A stretch of 64,000 nt of DNA from Dipteris shenzhenensis (lineage: Eukaryota; Polypodiophyta; Polypodiopsida; Gleicheniales): the NCBI GenBank assembly GCA_047967505.1, contig CM106539.1; one strand, given 5' to 3'. Made by a program: the position numbers and the translations under genes. Positions 47,198 through 57,412 of this stretch are shown piece after piece. Position 1 is the stretch's first letter; every line of letters starts with the position of its first letter. Below the pieces are notes generated by a model that saw only the letters and a program-made list of their open reading frames with translations, had not been told where the DNA came from and searched no databases.

Positions 47198-48092
47198 ATG
47201 CGGAAGTACTGGGCTGGTCTACATCGAAGTATTCGTACCCAAGTGAGCATTGAATGCAAGACAACACTTCGAGATCTTATGCACATAGCACTAGCGGTTG
47301 AAGAAACGAAGAAAGATTTGCTACGGACAATGGCTATCTCAAAAGGAAAAGATGGAGACACCTCCAGAAGAAACACGACCCCAACAGTTTAGAGACAAAG
47401 GCAGTTCCAGTTTCAGAAACTGTGGGGTCCTTTGAAATTCCCTACAAAGGAAAGTCAGTGTTTTCACCAAAGCAACTAGAAGCCTTCCGGAAGGAGGGAA
47501 AGTGTTTCCATTGTGAAAAGGAGGACATAAAAGCCTACAGGTTTGAGGGAGCACAAAACACCAAAAGAACCCTCAAAGCCTTTGGTGGGAGGAGTCCCTC
47601 ATATGTTGGGAAGAGCCACTTATCCAGAAGCTCGAGAACTTTGCCTCTCATGGGGTGAAGTAAGAGACCAGAATGCTTTCATCTTATTTGATTTCGGAAC
47701 TACAAACAGGTTCATCTCAGAAGACCTAGCTTTGAGGCCAGGAATCAAGATTGAAGAGTTGGGACCAGCTCTAGATGCGAGACATGTTTTTGAAGGAAAC
47801 CAATTAAAGTCACTCCATTGATTGCAAAACTTAGAATTCATATCGCAAACTACGTGGACCATGAGGAGTTCTATGTTACACCCTCAAACATCATGATGTC
47901 ATTTTGGGTATGCCATGGTTCCACTAAAAGGAAGTAAATCTTTATATCGAGGCAAGAACTCTTAGTTTCATACACAGAAGCAAGGAGCACAAATTTTGGC
48001 CAAAGAAAGGGGCGAGACAATCCCAGCTATATCTAATCTTTCCATTGCTAATTCAATAAAATCAGCTATTTCTATGTACCTTACTTTCATGT
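47198..48092 (+). pseudogene. Gypsy gag C-terminus, knuckle and protease, decayed
   Basis: Blocks: RTQVSIECKTTLRDLMHIAL, then KQLEAFRKEGKCFHCEKED (the knuckle has lost its His and last Cys). Protease region: FILFDFGTTNRFISEDLALR, equivalent to the D-S-G box (here D-F-G). It ends ETIPAISNLSIANSIKSAIS. Several frameshifts. Confidence 0.72.
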
Positions 48093-48250
48093 GAGAGAGA
48101 GAGAGAGGGAGAGAGAGAGAGAGAGAGAAAGAAAAGAAAGATATATTAACGTCCACGGGAGGCCTCACGGGCCTATGGAACAAAGTCCACAGAAAAGCGA
48201 ACTCATAAGCGTCAGTGGGCTGAAGCAAAGGGTACGCTAGGACCCTTGCT
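48093..48250 (-). repeat. Short retroposon-like repeat with (GA)n edge, copy 2
   Basis: A GA/GAAA tract (48093-48140), then ATATTAACGTCCACGGGAGG, CCTCACGGGCCTATGG and AAAGTCCAC, matching copy 1 at 40590-40745. It separates the truncated gypsy gag from the complete gypsy element. Confidence 0.5.
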
Positions 48251-48280
48251 GAGTATTAATCTATGCTAATAGAATCATAA

Positions 48281-49278
48281 TGCAATCTCCATCTTTAAAC
48301 GTAGGCTATCTCGATCATCGAACGTCCTTTCCTTATAGACCCTTCCGACTTGCTGAAATCACAGGAAACAAACTGCAGCAAACACTCTCTTGCTCTCTCT
48401 TCTCTCCCTCTCTCTACAAATACACTAGGGCCCAGGACAATCATCGGCCTTGACCCCCCCCAAGGTTTTTATTTATTGAGAGAAGGAGTACATAGTTCAG
48501 CGTAGAGCAGTCACACCTATTTTTCAAACGTAAATCAATCTTTACAAGAGCGGCAACATGCCACTTGTCTAAAAACTAGACTAAGTCCTATTACATACCT
48601 CTAAGGGAAATTTCTGGGGTCTTCGTAGCACTTGGTCACGTGGGTGGCTTCTGAAATACTTGCTATGCTCCAAATTGCTTGGGTCTTTAGCCCCTCATAG
48701 TACCTGCAACAATTAATTAAAGCGCACCACCATGGCACCCATTAATTGTTAGCGCTTTGCATGCAAATAATAAAATGTGGACTAATCCTAGTCACAGGTG
48801 GGCGTCCCCACTGAACAAACATGTGAACAAAACATAGAACACAATTCTTGGTCGATCGAAGTCAACCCTCTTGGTCGTAATTAAGGGGCTTTGACCAATG
48901 GTCGTGGCGTCTTAATTATAGCCAAGTCTCTCCAACCAAAGTTGGCACATCTCTCCAACCGAAGCTGGCACAACTTGGTTAAGTGTAGTTAACCCTCTTG
49001 GCGTATGCCAAGTCTCGTTGACCGAAGTCAACACTCTCTGACTGTAGTCAGCTCTGTGATTCTTTGGTTAACCGCAGTTAACCCTCTTGGTAATAAACCA
49101 AGTCTCCCCGACCAAAGTCAGGCTTACTTGACCAGAGCCAAGTATCTTTGACCGTAGTCAATTCTTTGACCATTAAAAGAACTCTTTGATCATAATTAAC
49201 ACATATGAAAACTCTTTAATTATGATCACATAAATAGTCAACTGTACTTTGACTTAGGATATTTGCATTGTGGTGGCA
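48281..49278 (-). repeat. 3' LTR of the complete gypsy (998 bp)
   Basis: Sense (minus) begins TGCCACCACAATGC and ends ..GGAGATTGCA. It contains the hairpin array at 48850-49161, an AATAAATAAAAACC stretch near 48465-48480 and a purine-rich (sense) segment 48390-48420. Confidence 0.93.
48850..49161 (-). repeat. Array of about twelve short hairpin units in the 3' LTR
   Basis: Each unit is a 5-7 bp inverted repeat around four to six central bases: 48850-48867, 48932-48945, 48955-48968, 48977-48994, 48997-49012, 49017-49032, 49038-49051, 49066-49083, 49086-49102, 49107-49122, 49126-49143, 49148-49161. Arms differ between units but match within a unit (GTTGAC/GTCAAC, GGTTAAC/GTTAACC, CTTGGC/GCCAAG, CCAAC/GTTGG, CTGAC/GTCAG). 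On the sense strand many loops are closed by C-G and read TTCG, TACG, TGCG or TTTG. Many arms contain TTGAC, the WRKY W-box core. Confidence 0.9.
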
Positions 49279-49290
49279 TCCCCTCGGCTT
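49279..49290 (-). other. Polypurine tract of the complete gypsy
   Basis: Minus strand AAGCCGAGGGGA directly precedes the 3' LTR start TGCC. This is where plus-strand DNA synthesis is primed. Confidence 0.8.
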
Positions 49291-50660
49291 CTATTCAGTT
49301 GACCTCAACTGAAAAGCTTCCTTGTAAACATCCAAAAGCTGTGGATGATCGGACAACATGTCTTCATCCATCCACTTCGCATCCAATGCCGTATATTTCT
49401 TGAATTTTACAAGATACCTATAAAACTCCTTGCCCTGAGGGCCTTTGCGTACAGTATGGTACACAATCTGCTCTGGCTGAAGGACCTCCTCCAGCTCATC
49501 CACTTCTGGTGGATCCTCTGATATTGGCTCTATAGGCTCTGGCCCCTGGAAGACTCACATGGAATGCATTGTGAATCCTCCAATGCTCTGGCAATGCCAA
49601 TCTGTATGCAACCTCATTTATTCTTTCTGTAACCCTGAAAGGGCCATAGTACCTGGAAGATAACTTTGCATACACTTTCTATTTGCCTTTAAATTTGCGG
49701 AGCCTAGCTTTCTCGAACTTCAAAAGTATCCAATCCCTTTCCTTGAGATCCAACTGTCTCCTATGCTTATCTGCAGCTCTTTTATGCTTCTCTTGAGACC
49801 TTTCAATTGCTGTCCGGACTTGGCTGTAAGCTGTCTGGAGGTCTCTCACAAACTGATCAGCTGCAAATATTTCATCCTTGGTCCTCAGGATAGGTGGCAG
49901 AATCACCTTCCCATAGATAGGGGCTTTCCCTGTAGAGCTGTTTACTGTATTATTGTAAGCAAACTCTACCAATGGTAGGTACTTTTCCTAGTCTGAACCT
50001 TGGTCACCCACGTAGCATTTCAGCATATCCAATGCTTTAGAATTTGCTACTTCACTTTGACCATCTATTTGGGGTTGGATAGAAGAAGAAAATTTCAGAT
50101 TCATCCCCATATTATCAAATAAAGCTCTCCAGAATAGACTGGTCATTCTAGGATCTCGATCACTAACAATGGACTTAGGCATATCATGGTGCTTAAAGAT
50201 CTGTGCCATGAAAAGCTTAGCCATATGATCTGCCTTTATGGTTTTGTGAACCGGAATGAAATGAGCTTGCTTGTTGAATCTATCAATGATAGTCCAAATC
50301 CCATGATTCCCTGACTTTGATCTTGGCAAATAAAAAATGAAGTCCAATGTTCGAGGCACGGGAAGAGGCATAAGTAGGCCAGTTGCCTTTCATCTATCAT
50401 ACTTCACTTTCTGACATGTAAAGCATTCCAGTAACAAACTGATGTATACCTTTCCGCATCCCTGGCCAAAAGAAATACCTCTCTAGTGCTTGAGTTGTTG
50501 CTTTAATTCCTCTATGTCCAGCATAGGGAGGTGCATGGCATTCCTCGAGAATCTTTTTCCTCATCTCTTGTGTGATGCATAGGCAGTCATCTTTCATTAA
50601 ATATCCATCTTTCAGGGAATAGTGACTAATGGACTGCCCCTCTTGCATTTGCTGTAAAAT
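49291..50660 (-). pseudogene. Gypsy integrase with chromodomain-like C-terminus
   Basis: 50648-50397: zinc region (HAPPYAGHRGIKATTQALER, YFFWPGMRKGIHQFV). 50371-49988: core with TIIDRFNKQAHFIPVHKT, IVSDRDPRMTSLFWRALFD and DGQSEVANSKALDMLKCYV, so D, D and E remain, though usual TERVN is SEVAN. 49972-49679: VEFAYNNTVNSSTGKAPIYG and the RQLDLKERDWILLKFEKARL tail. 49503-49291: YHTVRKGPQGKEFYRYLVKF then ALDAKWMDEDML, a chromodomain-like fold of chromoviruses. Breaks lie between the pieces. Confidence 0.85.
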
Positions 50661-50749
50661 CTCACCAAAATCTACATCATTAGCATATTGCTCTTCATGT
50701 CTTCCAGGTCCTGATGATAAGCAATAGTCACATTGTTAACTTGGGGTCT

Positions 50750-51890
50750 TCAGGACAAGGCATCTGCCACTCTGTTCTGAACTCTTGGAGTATGGACAAT
50801 CTGAAAATGGTACATTGACAGCATGTTTGCCCATTTCATATGCTTCTCGGAAAGCTTTGTTTGAGTCAAAAAGTATCTCATACTTTGGTGATATGTTTTA
50901 ACTGTAAAATCTACAACCAAAAGATAATGCTTCCATGTATGGATGGCATGAATTACAGCCAATAACTCTTTCTCATAGATTCCCAGATATCTCTCTGCAT
51001 CCCGGAGTCTCTTGCTCTCATAGGCCACTACATGACCATTTTGTAGCCCCAACACATTTCCCACAAGCATCACAATCCACATCAAATGGCTGATACAAAT
51101 CTGGAACTATTAAGATTGGCTCTATGGTCAACCTCTCTTTGAGTGTGGTGAAGGCTGTCTTTTGAGGAATTTTCCATCTGAAAGCTGCATTTTTCTTAGT
51201 AAGATCGTGGAGTGGAGCAGCTATATCCGCAAAATGCCTGATAAATCTTATGTAGTAAGAACACATGCCTAGGAAACTTCGAACTTCATGCACTGTTTTC
51301 AGCTCTGGCCATTCCTGAATGGCACGGATCTTTGCTGGATCCATCCGTATCCCATCTTTGGATATTATATGCCTCAAGTAATGGATCTCTTCCTGAAAGA
51401 ATTCACTTTTCTTGCTGTTTGCATAGAGCTGATAATTTCTCAGCTCTTGAAACACTATAGCAAGATGTTCCTTGTGCTCTTCTTCGGACTTAGAATAGAC
51501 AATTATGTCATCGAAGAAGGTACCAGTGAATTGTCTATAGGGTCGGAAGATACGATGCATCATCCTATTGAAAGTAGTTGGGGCATTTGTCAATCCAAAA
51601 GGCATCACCAGATACTCATATAACCCAAAAGTAGCGCGGAATGCTGTCTTATGCACATCCTGAGGTTGTATCCTCACTTGGTGATATCCACTCTTTAAGT
51701 CTATCCTGTTGAAAACTGAAGCTTCATTTAACTGATCCAGCACATCATCAATGCGCGGAATAGGGAATCTATTCTGGATGGTCATTTTGTTCAGTGCACG
51801 GTAATTGATGCACATACGGAATGAGCCATCTTTCTTCTATACTAACAATACAGGGGAACAAAAAGGAGAAGAACTGGGCTAAATCAACCC
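50750..51890 (-). pseudogene. Gypsy reverse transcriptase and RNase H
   Basis: 51815-51018 (265 residues) is an open RT core: [59 protein letters not shown] and TFFDDIIVYSKSEEEHKEHL, where FFDD is the catalytic box. The thumb and start of RNase H follow to ILIVPDLYQPFDVDCDACG, with a frame change at about 51040. RNase H 51085-50750 has HVVAYESKRLRDAERYLGIY, EKELLAVIHAIHTWKHYL and NRVADALS. RT frame is intact; the pol polyprotein is not. Confidence 0.88.
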
Positions 51891-51891
51891 C

Positions 51892-53757
51892 TTAGATAAC
51901 AAGTCCTGTACCTGAGTCCTGCACCTGAGTCATAATCTCTTCTCGCTGAGTTGCACTACCTCTGTATGGGGGCCTATTGGGTGGCTCGCTGCCAGGAATA
52001 AGTTCTATGCCATGATCCTCAAGTCTCTCAGGGGGTAGTTCCCCTGGCAAAGCATCAAAAAAACAATCTTTAAAATTTTCAAGAAACTGAAATTTATTCT
52101 GATCTGCCTCACTTATTTCAGCATGCATTTCCACATCTCTCTCTTTTACAAAAATCATGTAAGCTGAAACTGCAGACTTTATTTCTTTTCCAACAAAACT
52201 ATTTGATACTATGGGAATAGTTTCCCCTCTATTCCTAGCAACCACACGATGTACTTTGCCCCTATGTACAAACTCTAGCACTCTTTCAAGAAGAGTCAAC
52301 TTCATTGCCTTGCGATGAAATCAAGGCATACCCAAGACTACATCATGATGTTTCAGTGGAGAAATGAAGAAGTCTTCCTGATCCACATAACTCTGTACAT
52401 GAAGACGGAGCTGCCCTATCAAGGGAGTGAGTAGCACAGGGTTCCCACAGAAATCTGGTCGGCATCCAGAGCCCTGCCCAAGTCCTCCGTCTTTATTCCC
52501 AGCCTCAGGGCTAGATCCTCTAATATAAAGTTATCAGTAGCCCTTGGATCAAATAAAATCAGTGCTTGCTGCTCTCTAACTTTGCCCCATGATAGCAGCA
52601 ATTCTCGTTCTTCTGGGTTTGAAACATGACCCAGTATGTCAAGAATTCCTCGTGCCATTGGCTTTTGCGGTCCCCATGGCTTCTCTGCCTCTTTTCCCTT
52701 CGAAGTTGAAGGCTTTTTTGGGCACTCGGCAGCCACATGCCCCTCTTTGCCGCACCTGAAGCATTTACCCTCTTTTCTGAAAGTTTCAATCTGTTTAGGG
52801 GTAAACTGTGGTCTTCCCTTATAGGGCTTTTGCACTTGGTTTCCCCTCGGCTTCTAAGGCTGAAATCCTCTCTTCTGAGCCTCGGGAAACTCTCTTGTTT
52901 CAAACTTGGGGGTCGCTGGCTTTTTATCCCCCGCCTGTAATGAAGGCACACTAGTAGGATCCTACATGTACATGAGACTAGCCACATTGGCTGAATGCAT
53001 GAGATCTGATATTTCTTTAATATCTTTAGTCTTCACTTGGGCGTGTATCTTTGGAGTGAGTCCGGCCCTGTACTTCCTGAGTTGAGTCTTATCAAAAATA
53101 TTCTTGAAAGGCGAAACCTGCAAGTATGCATCCCAAAATTTCTGGTTGTAAGACTCAACTGTATCTTGTGCTTCCATATGAATGCTCTCCCAACCCAGAA
53201 GGACATGATCCCGAAACTGTTTGGGAATAAACTGTTTATAGAAAGCTTTCTTGAAGTCCTTCCATTTCCTAGGGGCTACATAGTTGGTTGTTTTAGCTAT
53301 CCACCATGCACTGGCTATACCAGTCAAGTGTAAACCAACCATACGAAGCTTTGAGGACTCACTGAAATTTTCCAGGCTGAAGGCAGCATCAAATTGCCTT
53401 ACGAACTGCATAGCCTTTTCAGCTTCACCATACTAGCCATTGTAAGTGGCAAATCTTATTGACTTCCCACCGTCCTTGAATTCTTTAGTCTCTGCCTTCC
53501 TGCTGGACTTCTTCTTCTTCTTCTTCTTTTTCTTCTTTGACTCTGAAGATCCCGAAGAAGGAGGTGATGTCGAGGATGGGATGAACTGTGATGATGCTTC
53601 GCCTTCTTCTTGGGAAGAGGACCTGCTCTTTTTCTCTTTTTGCCCACCACTCCTTCCTGATCTGCTCCAGAGGGAGGCTTCTCTGGCTTTCCCTCAAAAA
53701 GAGGTTGTACCATCCTGCGAAACAAGGGATCGCTTGTTGCCTCTCCCAACTGAGTAA
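51892..53757 (-). pseudogene. Gypsy gag and protease
   Basis: Gag: basic N-terminal region (53757-53456), then MQFVRQFDAAFSLENFSESS, HLTGIASAWW and FYKQFIPKQFRDHVLLGWES (53411-52962), knuckle CFRCGKEGHVAAEC near 52735-52775. Protease (52600-52419) has LILFDPRATDNFILEDLALR; the expected catalytic D-S-G is D-P-R here, so the enzyme is dead. 52305-51892 is the linker before RT (EIKSAVSAYMIFVKERDVEM, LPPERLEDHGIELIPGSEPP, PYRGSATQREEI). Frame changes separate the pieces. Confidence 0.85.
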
Positions 53758-53759
53758 TT

Positions 53760-55250
53760 AACTCTCTGTTGCCTCAGCCTGCTATACCTGGCTAGACTCT
53801 GCCATTCCCTCATGGGATGATTGGGCATGCTGCTGTGAAGCCATCTCTGCAACTTGTTTGAGATCTGCAACTCTCTCACACACACAGTGTATGCAACTAA
53901 TGCACTCAGCCTATGCTTTTCAAAGAGAAAGTACCTCAACAAGAGGTGTCTTGCATTCACAACTTGTGCCAGTAATGGGCTGTCAACTCAAAGCATAAAC
54001 CCACAAAGTTGCCAAAGCATCAACAATTTTCTGGCTGCTGCAAAAAGCACTCAGTATGCATCTGATTCCCTTTTCTGAGCACAAAGGCATGCATTCCTTT
54101 ACTTGTGCAAATCTCTGATTTTACTGTGTTTCTGTTGCTTTTCTGACAGGTAGGTGAAATTTGCTGGCAGAAACAGTCTCTGCAACTGTCCTTTTTTTTT
54201 TGGACAGTAACTGGATGGGTAACCGGCTGGTTACTCTAACCAGACTAACTGGCTCTGGTCTGGTTGGCTCTCAACTGGACCTCAACCATTATCGAGCTAT
54301 GGTCTGGTTAACTAAAACTAAGGTTAGTTGGTCAGACCTGGTTTGAATAACCAGTCTAGTTTGGTTAGACCAACTAACTGAACCTCTAACCAGGGTTAAC
54401 TAACCAGAGTTAGTCTAGCCACTGGTTTGGCACCTTAGCCGTCCAGCTGGCTGCCACAAGTCAATGCCATGTCAGCTGTCTCTCAGGCCTGCCACATTAG
54501 CACTTGCCACGTGTCCTTCCTACGTGGACTGCCACGTGTCACGCAAGCATACACTACCACGTCAACTGCTAAGTCAGCATCCACGTATCTACCACGTGTA
54601 CTCCTAGGTAACTCCTTGGCCACGTGGCGTAACACTCTGTAGCGTCAAGAGTACGTCGCTCGAAACCTTCACCCGTGAGAAAATTTACAAGGCGGAATTT
54701 TCCCAGCCAATTCCAATGTTCAGGCATCATCACCAACTTGCATTGCCTTTCCTATGTGGACTACCACGTAAACCCTTGGCTGGCACCCTAGCCCTGTCAG
54801 CGCCCACAGAAGATAAAGCAGAATCACCCCGAACAGAGAGTTGGGATTTGGTTCACGCAGATCCCGTCGCTGATTAGCTATCGCTGGCGCGTTCTCCTAA
54901 TCGCAGAATTCGTGTATAAGCTACATCGAATTCCTCCTGGCGCTGTTGTACATCGGTCGTCGGCACCTAGCCATCGCCCCATCAGCCAACGCTCGACGTA
55001 TGTCCTAATCAACAGGACCCGACGTCACCCATAGCCATATCTAGTCGAAATCTAGAGCCAGGTAGCAAACTTCCTTCGCTAAGTTTCATCAGACGCCTCT
55101 CCTGTTCGCCACCAGCATCCACTTCATTAAACGCTAGTTTGCTCTCCCGAGCACGTCGCCCCCATATTTGTTGCTCACAATGCCTTGTAGATGGCCCAGC
55201 TTCCCAAGACTTCTTGGATCTTCAATTCCTAGGGAGGAAATGAGACCTTA
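53760..55250 (-). other. Long leader of the complete gypsy with more hairpins and G-box-like motifs
   Basis: About 1.5 kb between gag and the primer site with no convincing gene. 54205-54425 repeats GGTTA/TAACC and CTGGTT/AACCAG motifs in inverted pairs, e.g. GTAACCGGCTGGTTAC (54219-54234), CTGGTTACTCTAACCAG (54227-54243) and CTAACCAGAGTTAG (54400-54413). 54505-54640 has several CACGTG/ACGTGG motifs. The rest shows nothing I can name. Confidence 0.7.
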
Positions 55251-55251
55251 C

Positions 55252-55263
55252 GTTCTGATACCA
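55252..55263 (-). other. Primer-binding site of the complete gypsy (initiator tRNA-Met type)
   Basis: Minus strand TGGTATCAGAAC follows the 5' LTR end TGCA after one base; its first nine bases match the common tRNA-Met primer site. Confidence 0.85.
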
Positions 55264-55264
55264 A

Positions 55265-56276
55265 TGCAATCTCCATCTTCAAACATAGGCTATCTCCATC
55301 ATTGAACGTCCTTTCCTTATAGACCCTTCCGACTTGCTGAATCACAGGAAACAAACTGCAGCAAACACTCTCTTGCTCTCTCTTCTCTCCCTCTCTCTAC
55401 AGATACACTAGGGCCCAAGACAATCATCAGCCTGGACCCCCTTGAAGGTTTTTATTACTTGAGAGGAGTACATAGTTCAGCGTAGAGCTGTCATACCTAT
55501 TTTTCAAACGTAAATCAATCTTTACAAGAGCTTCAAGCTCATTCCAAAATGGCAACATGCCACTTGTCTAAAAACTAGACTAAGTCCTATTACATGCCTC
55601 TAAGGGCAATTTTTGGGGTCTTCGTAGCACTTGGTCACGCGGGTGGCCTCCAAAATACTTGCTACGCTCCAAATTGCTTGGGTCTTTAGCCCCTCATAGT
55701 ACCTGCAACAATTAATTAAAGCGCACCACCATGGCACCCATTAATTGTTAGCGCTTTGCATGCAAATAATAAATTGTGAACTAATCCTAGTCACAGGTGG
55801 GCATCCCCACTGAACAAACATGTGAACAAAACATAAAACACAATTCTTGGTTGACCGAAGTCAACCCTTTTGGTCGTAATTAAGGAGCTTTGACCAATGG
55901 TCGTGTGCCTTAATTATAGCCAAGTCTCTTCAACCAAAGCTGGCACATCTCTCCAACCGAAGCTGGCACAACTTGGTTAAGTGTAGTTAACCCTCTTGGC
56001 GTATGCCAAGTCTCGTTGACCAAAGTCAACACTCTCTGACCGTAGTCAGCTCTGTGGTTCTCTGGTTAACCGCAGTTAACCCTCTTGGTAATAAACCAAG
56101 TCTCCCCGACCGAAGTCAAGCTTACTTGACCAAAGTCAAGTATCTTTGATCATAGTCAATTCTTTGACCATTAAAAGAACTCTTTGACCATAATTAACAC
56201 ATATGAAAACTCTTTAATTATGATCACATAAATGGTCAACTGTACTTTGACTTGGGATATTTAAATTGTGGTGATA
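55265..56276 (-). repeat. 5' LTR of the complete gypsy (1,012 bp)
   Basis: Sense begins TATCACCACAATTT; the canonical TG start has become TA by one G-to-A change relative to the 3' LTR. It ends ..GGAGATTGCA, directly before the primer site. Differences from the other LTR are mostly single substitutions plus a ~14-bp indel near 55530. Confidence 0.93.
55849..56160 (-). repeat. Same hairpin array in the 5' LTR
   Basis: It carries the same units in the same order. Some are more perfect here: GGTTGACCGAAGTCAACC (55849-55866) and ACTTGACCAAAGTCAAGT are complete inverted repeats, where the other LTR has mismatches. The loop/stem layout is therefore ancestral to this insertion. Confidence 0.88.
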
Positions 56277-56411
56277 CATAATCATAGAAAAGAAAAGAAA
56301 AAAAGTCAACTACAACTGCAGAGAGTGGGCCATATCAATCAATCTATCTATCCAGGTGCTGGAATGAAACCGAAGCCTGGTACAGTGATGGCTCTCTAGT
56401 GGGCTGCGAAG

Positions 56412-56967
56412 ATGTCTCGTATCTACGTCTATCGAGCTGTCTCGTGTTGCGGTGGGGAACGCGGTCTCCTCGCTCTCTGGACTCTCTGGGCTATGTCTAG
56501 GGTGACCCCTCGTCTCTGTCGGTCTCCCCTGAGGAAAGTTGTGATAGGGCGGATCTCAATAGAGTGTATCTTGGGGGCTCTCTGTCGCACATGTGGCCTT
56601 TGCGCCCCTCTCTCGGTGGTACTGTGCCATCTCTCATGTCGGCTAGCTCCTCCTCCTCCACTCCGCTGTGTTTGGGGGCTGACTCAAATGTATAGAAGTA
56701 TGTGACATGTCATTGTGCCCGGTCACCCTCTGTCTTGTAGTGGTCCGACCATCCCCTGCTGCTCTCTGATCTGTCGTAGAAGCGTCTCTTTGTGTCGCCG
56801 CATCCCATCAAATAAAGCCCGATACAGACCTGGGCATGGAAATGGATGAGTCGTGACAAAAGACCAAAGCCACTCCCCTCTAGGTAGAGACAGTGGTAGC
56901 GTCCCCGAATCTCATTGTAGGCTAGGCAAACACAAAGAAAATGCTCCTCTGTCTCAACGGCCCCCAA
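56412..56967 (-). pseudogene. LINE-A ORF2 C-terminal Cys/His region
   Basis: 56967-56710 reads [40 protein letters not shown] and IGLYLMGCGDTKRRFYDRSE, equivalent to the CPVYYEIGGRFHCLFRDSYG block at 995-1100. The remaining 300 bp to the tail is 3' UTR. Confidence 0.7.
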
Positions 56968-57412
56968 CGTACATAGTGTGCAGACTCGCTGCTCTCCCTG
57001 CCTCGATCCTCAGCTGGTGGGACGAAACCCGCATCTGACCAATGGCAATCCTCAGTGCATGGGAGACTCCTCTATCCTCGAGATACTGGGGTTTGATAAT
57101 GAATCCCTCCTCTGATACTCTCAGGAAGTGGTCGCGATAGAACTGGGTCTTGGTGGGGAGCTCTTGGTCCTCCCCCCAAGTTCGGGATGTGTGAAGCTGG
57201 AGGAGGTCTAACCGTATGATACGGTTGATCTCATCTCAAGGGATCGACTTAGGAGGTGCATCCATGCTGTACTGAAAGGGGGAGAGCCTGTCCATCTAGA
57301 TACCATACCTAGCAAGCCATGTAGATATGCATGCATACCATGTGTCTGCCTGCTCTCTGCGAGTCGTCTGGATGACTCCAAGGCCAACCTCGGAAGTCTC
57401 CAATGGTGAGCC

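Larger units (their letters stand above)
44940..48092 (+). mobile_element. Ty3/gypsy gag-protease remnant with a 1.46-kb insertion
   Basis: Related at protein level to the complete gypsy element at 48281-56276 but in opposite orientation. Gag blocks (44978-45736): an N-terminal basic/Ser-rich region, then LTSNARAWW-like and NQFFEQFLPKNFYDGVHTTW, then SACLQINPFKEI. The frame then resumes at 47198 with MRKYWAGLHRSIRTQVSIE, the knuckle region and the protease region. It stops at a GA-rich tract near 48093; RT and later domains are absent. Confidence 0.72.
48281..56276 (-). mobile_element. Complete Ty3/gypsy retrotransposon (about 8.0 kb) with CATAA target duplication
   Basis: LTRs at 48281-49278 (3') and 55265-56276 (5') are near-identical over about 1 kb; CATAA stands at 48276-48280 and 56277-56281. 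Primer site TGGTATCAGAAC (minus) lies at 55252-55263 and polypurine tract AAGCCGAGGGGA at 49279-49290. Interior order: leader, gag, protease, RT, RNase H, integrase, chromodomain-like end. Coding regions carry stops and shifts, so it is immobile by itself. It inserted beside the T-rich end of a LINE-A copy. Confidence 0.93.

Noticed and set aside
49001-49161. CRISPR-like array because of regular short palindromes
   Set aside because: Units differ in arm sequence, spacing is irregular and short, the locus is a plant LTR with two copies, and no cas genes exist.
54661-55250. Search for an additional ORF in the gypsy leader
   Set aside because: Frames are short and broken; no envelope-like or other domain visible.
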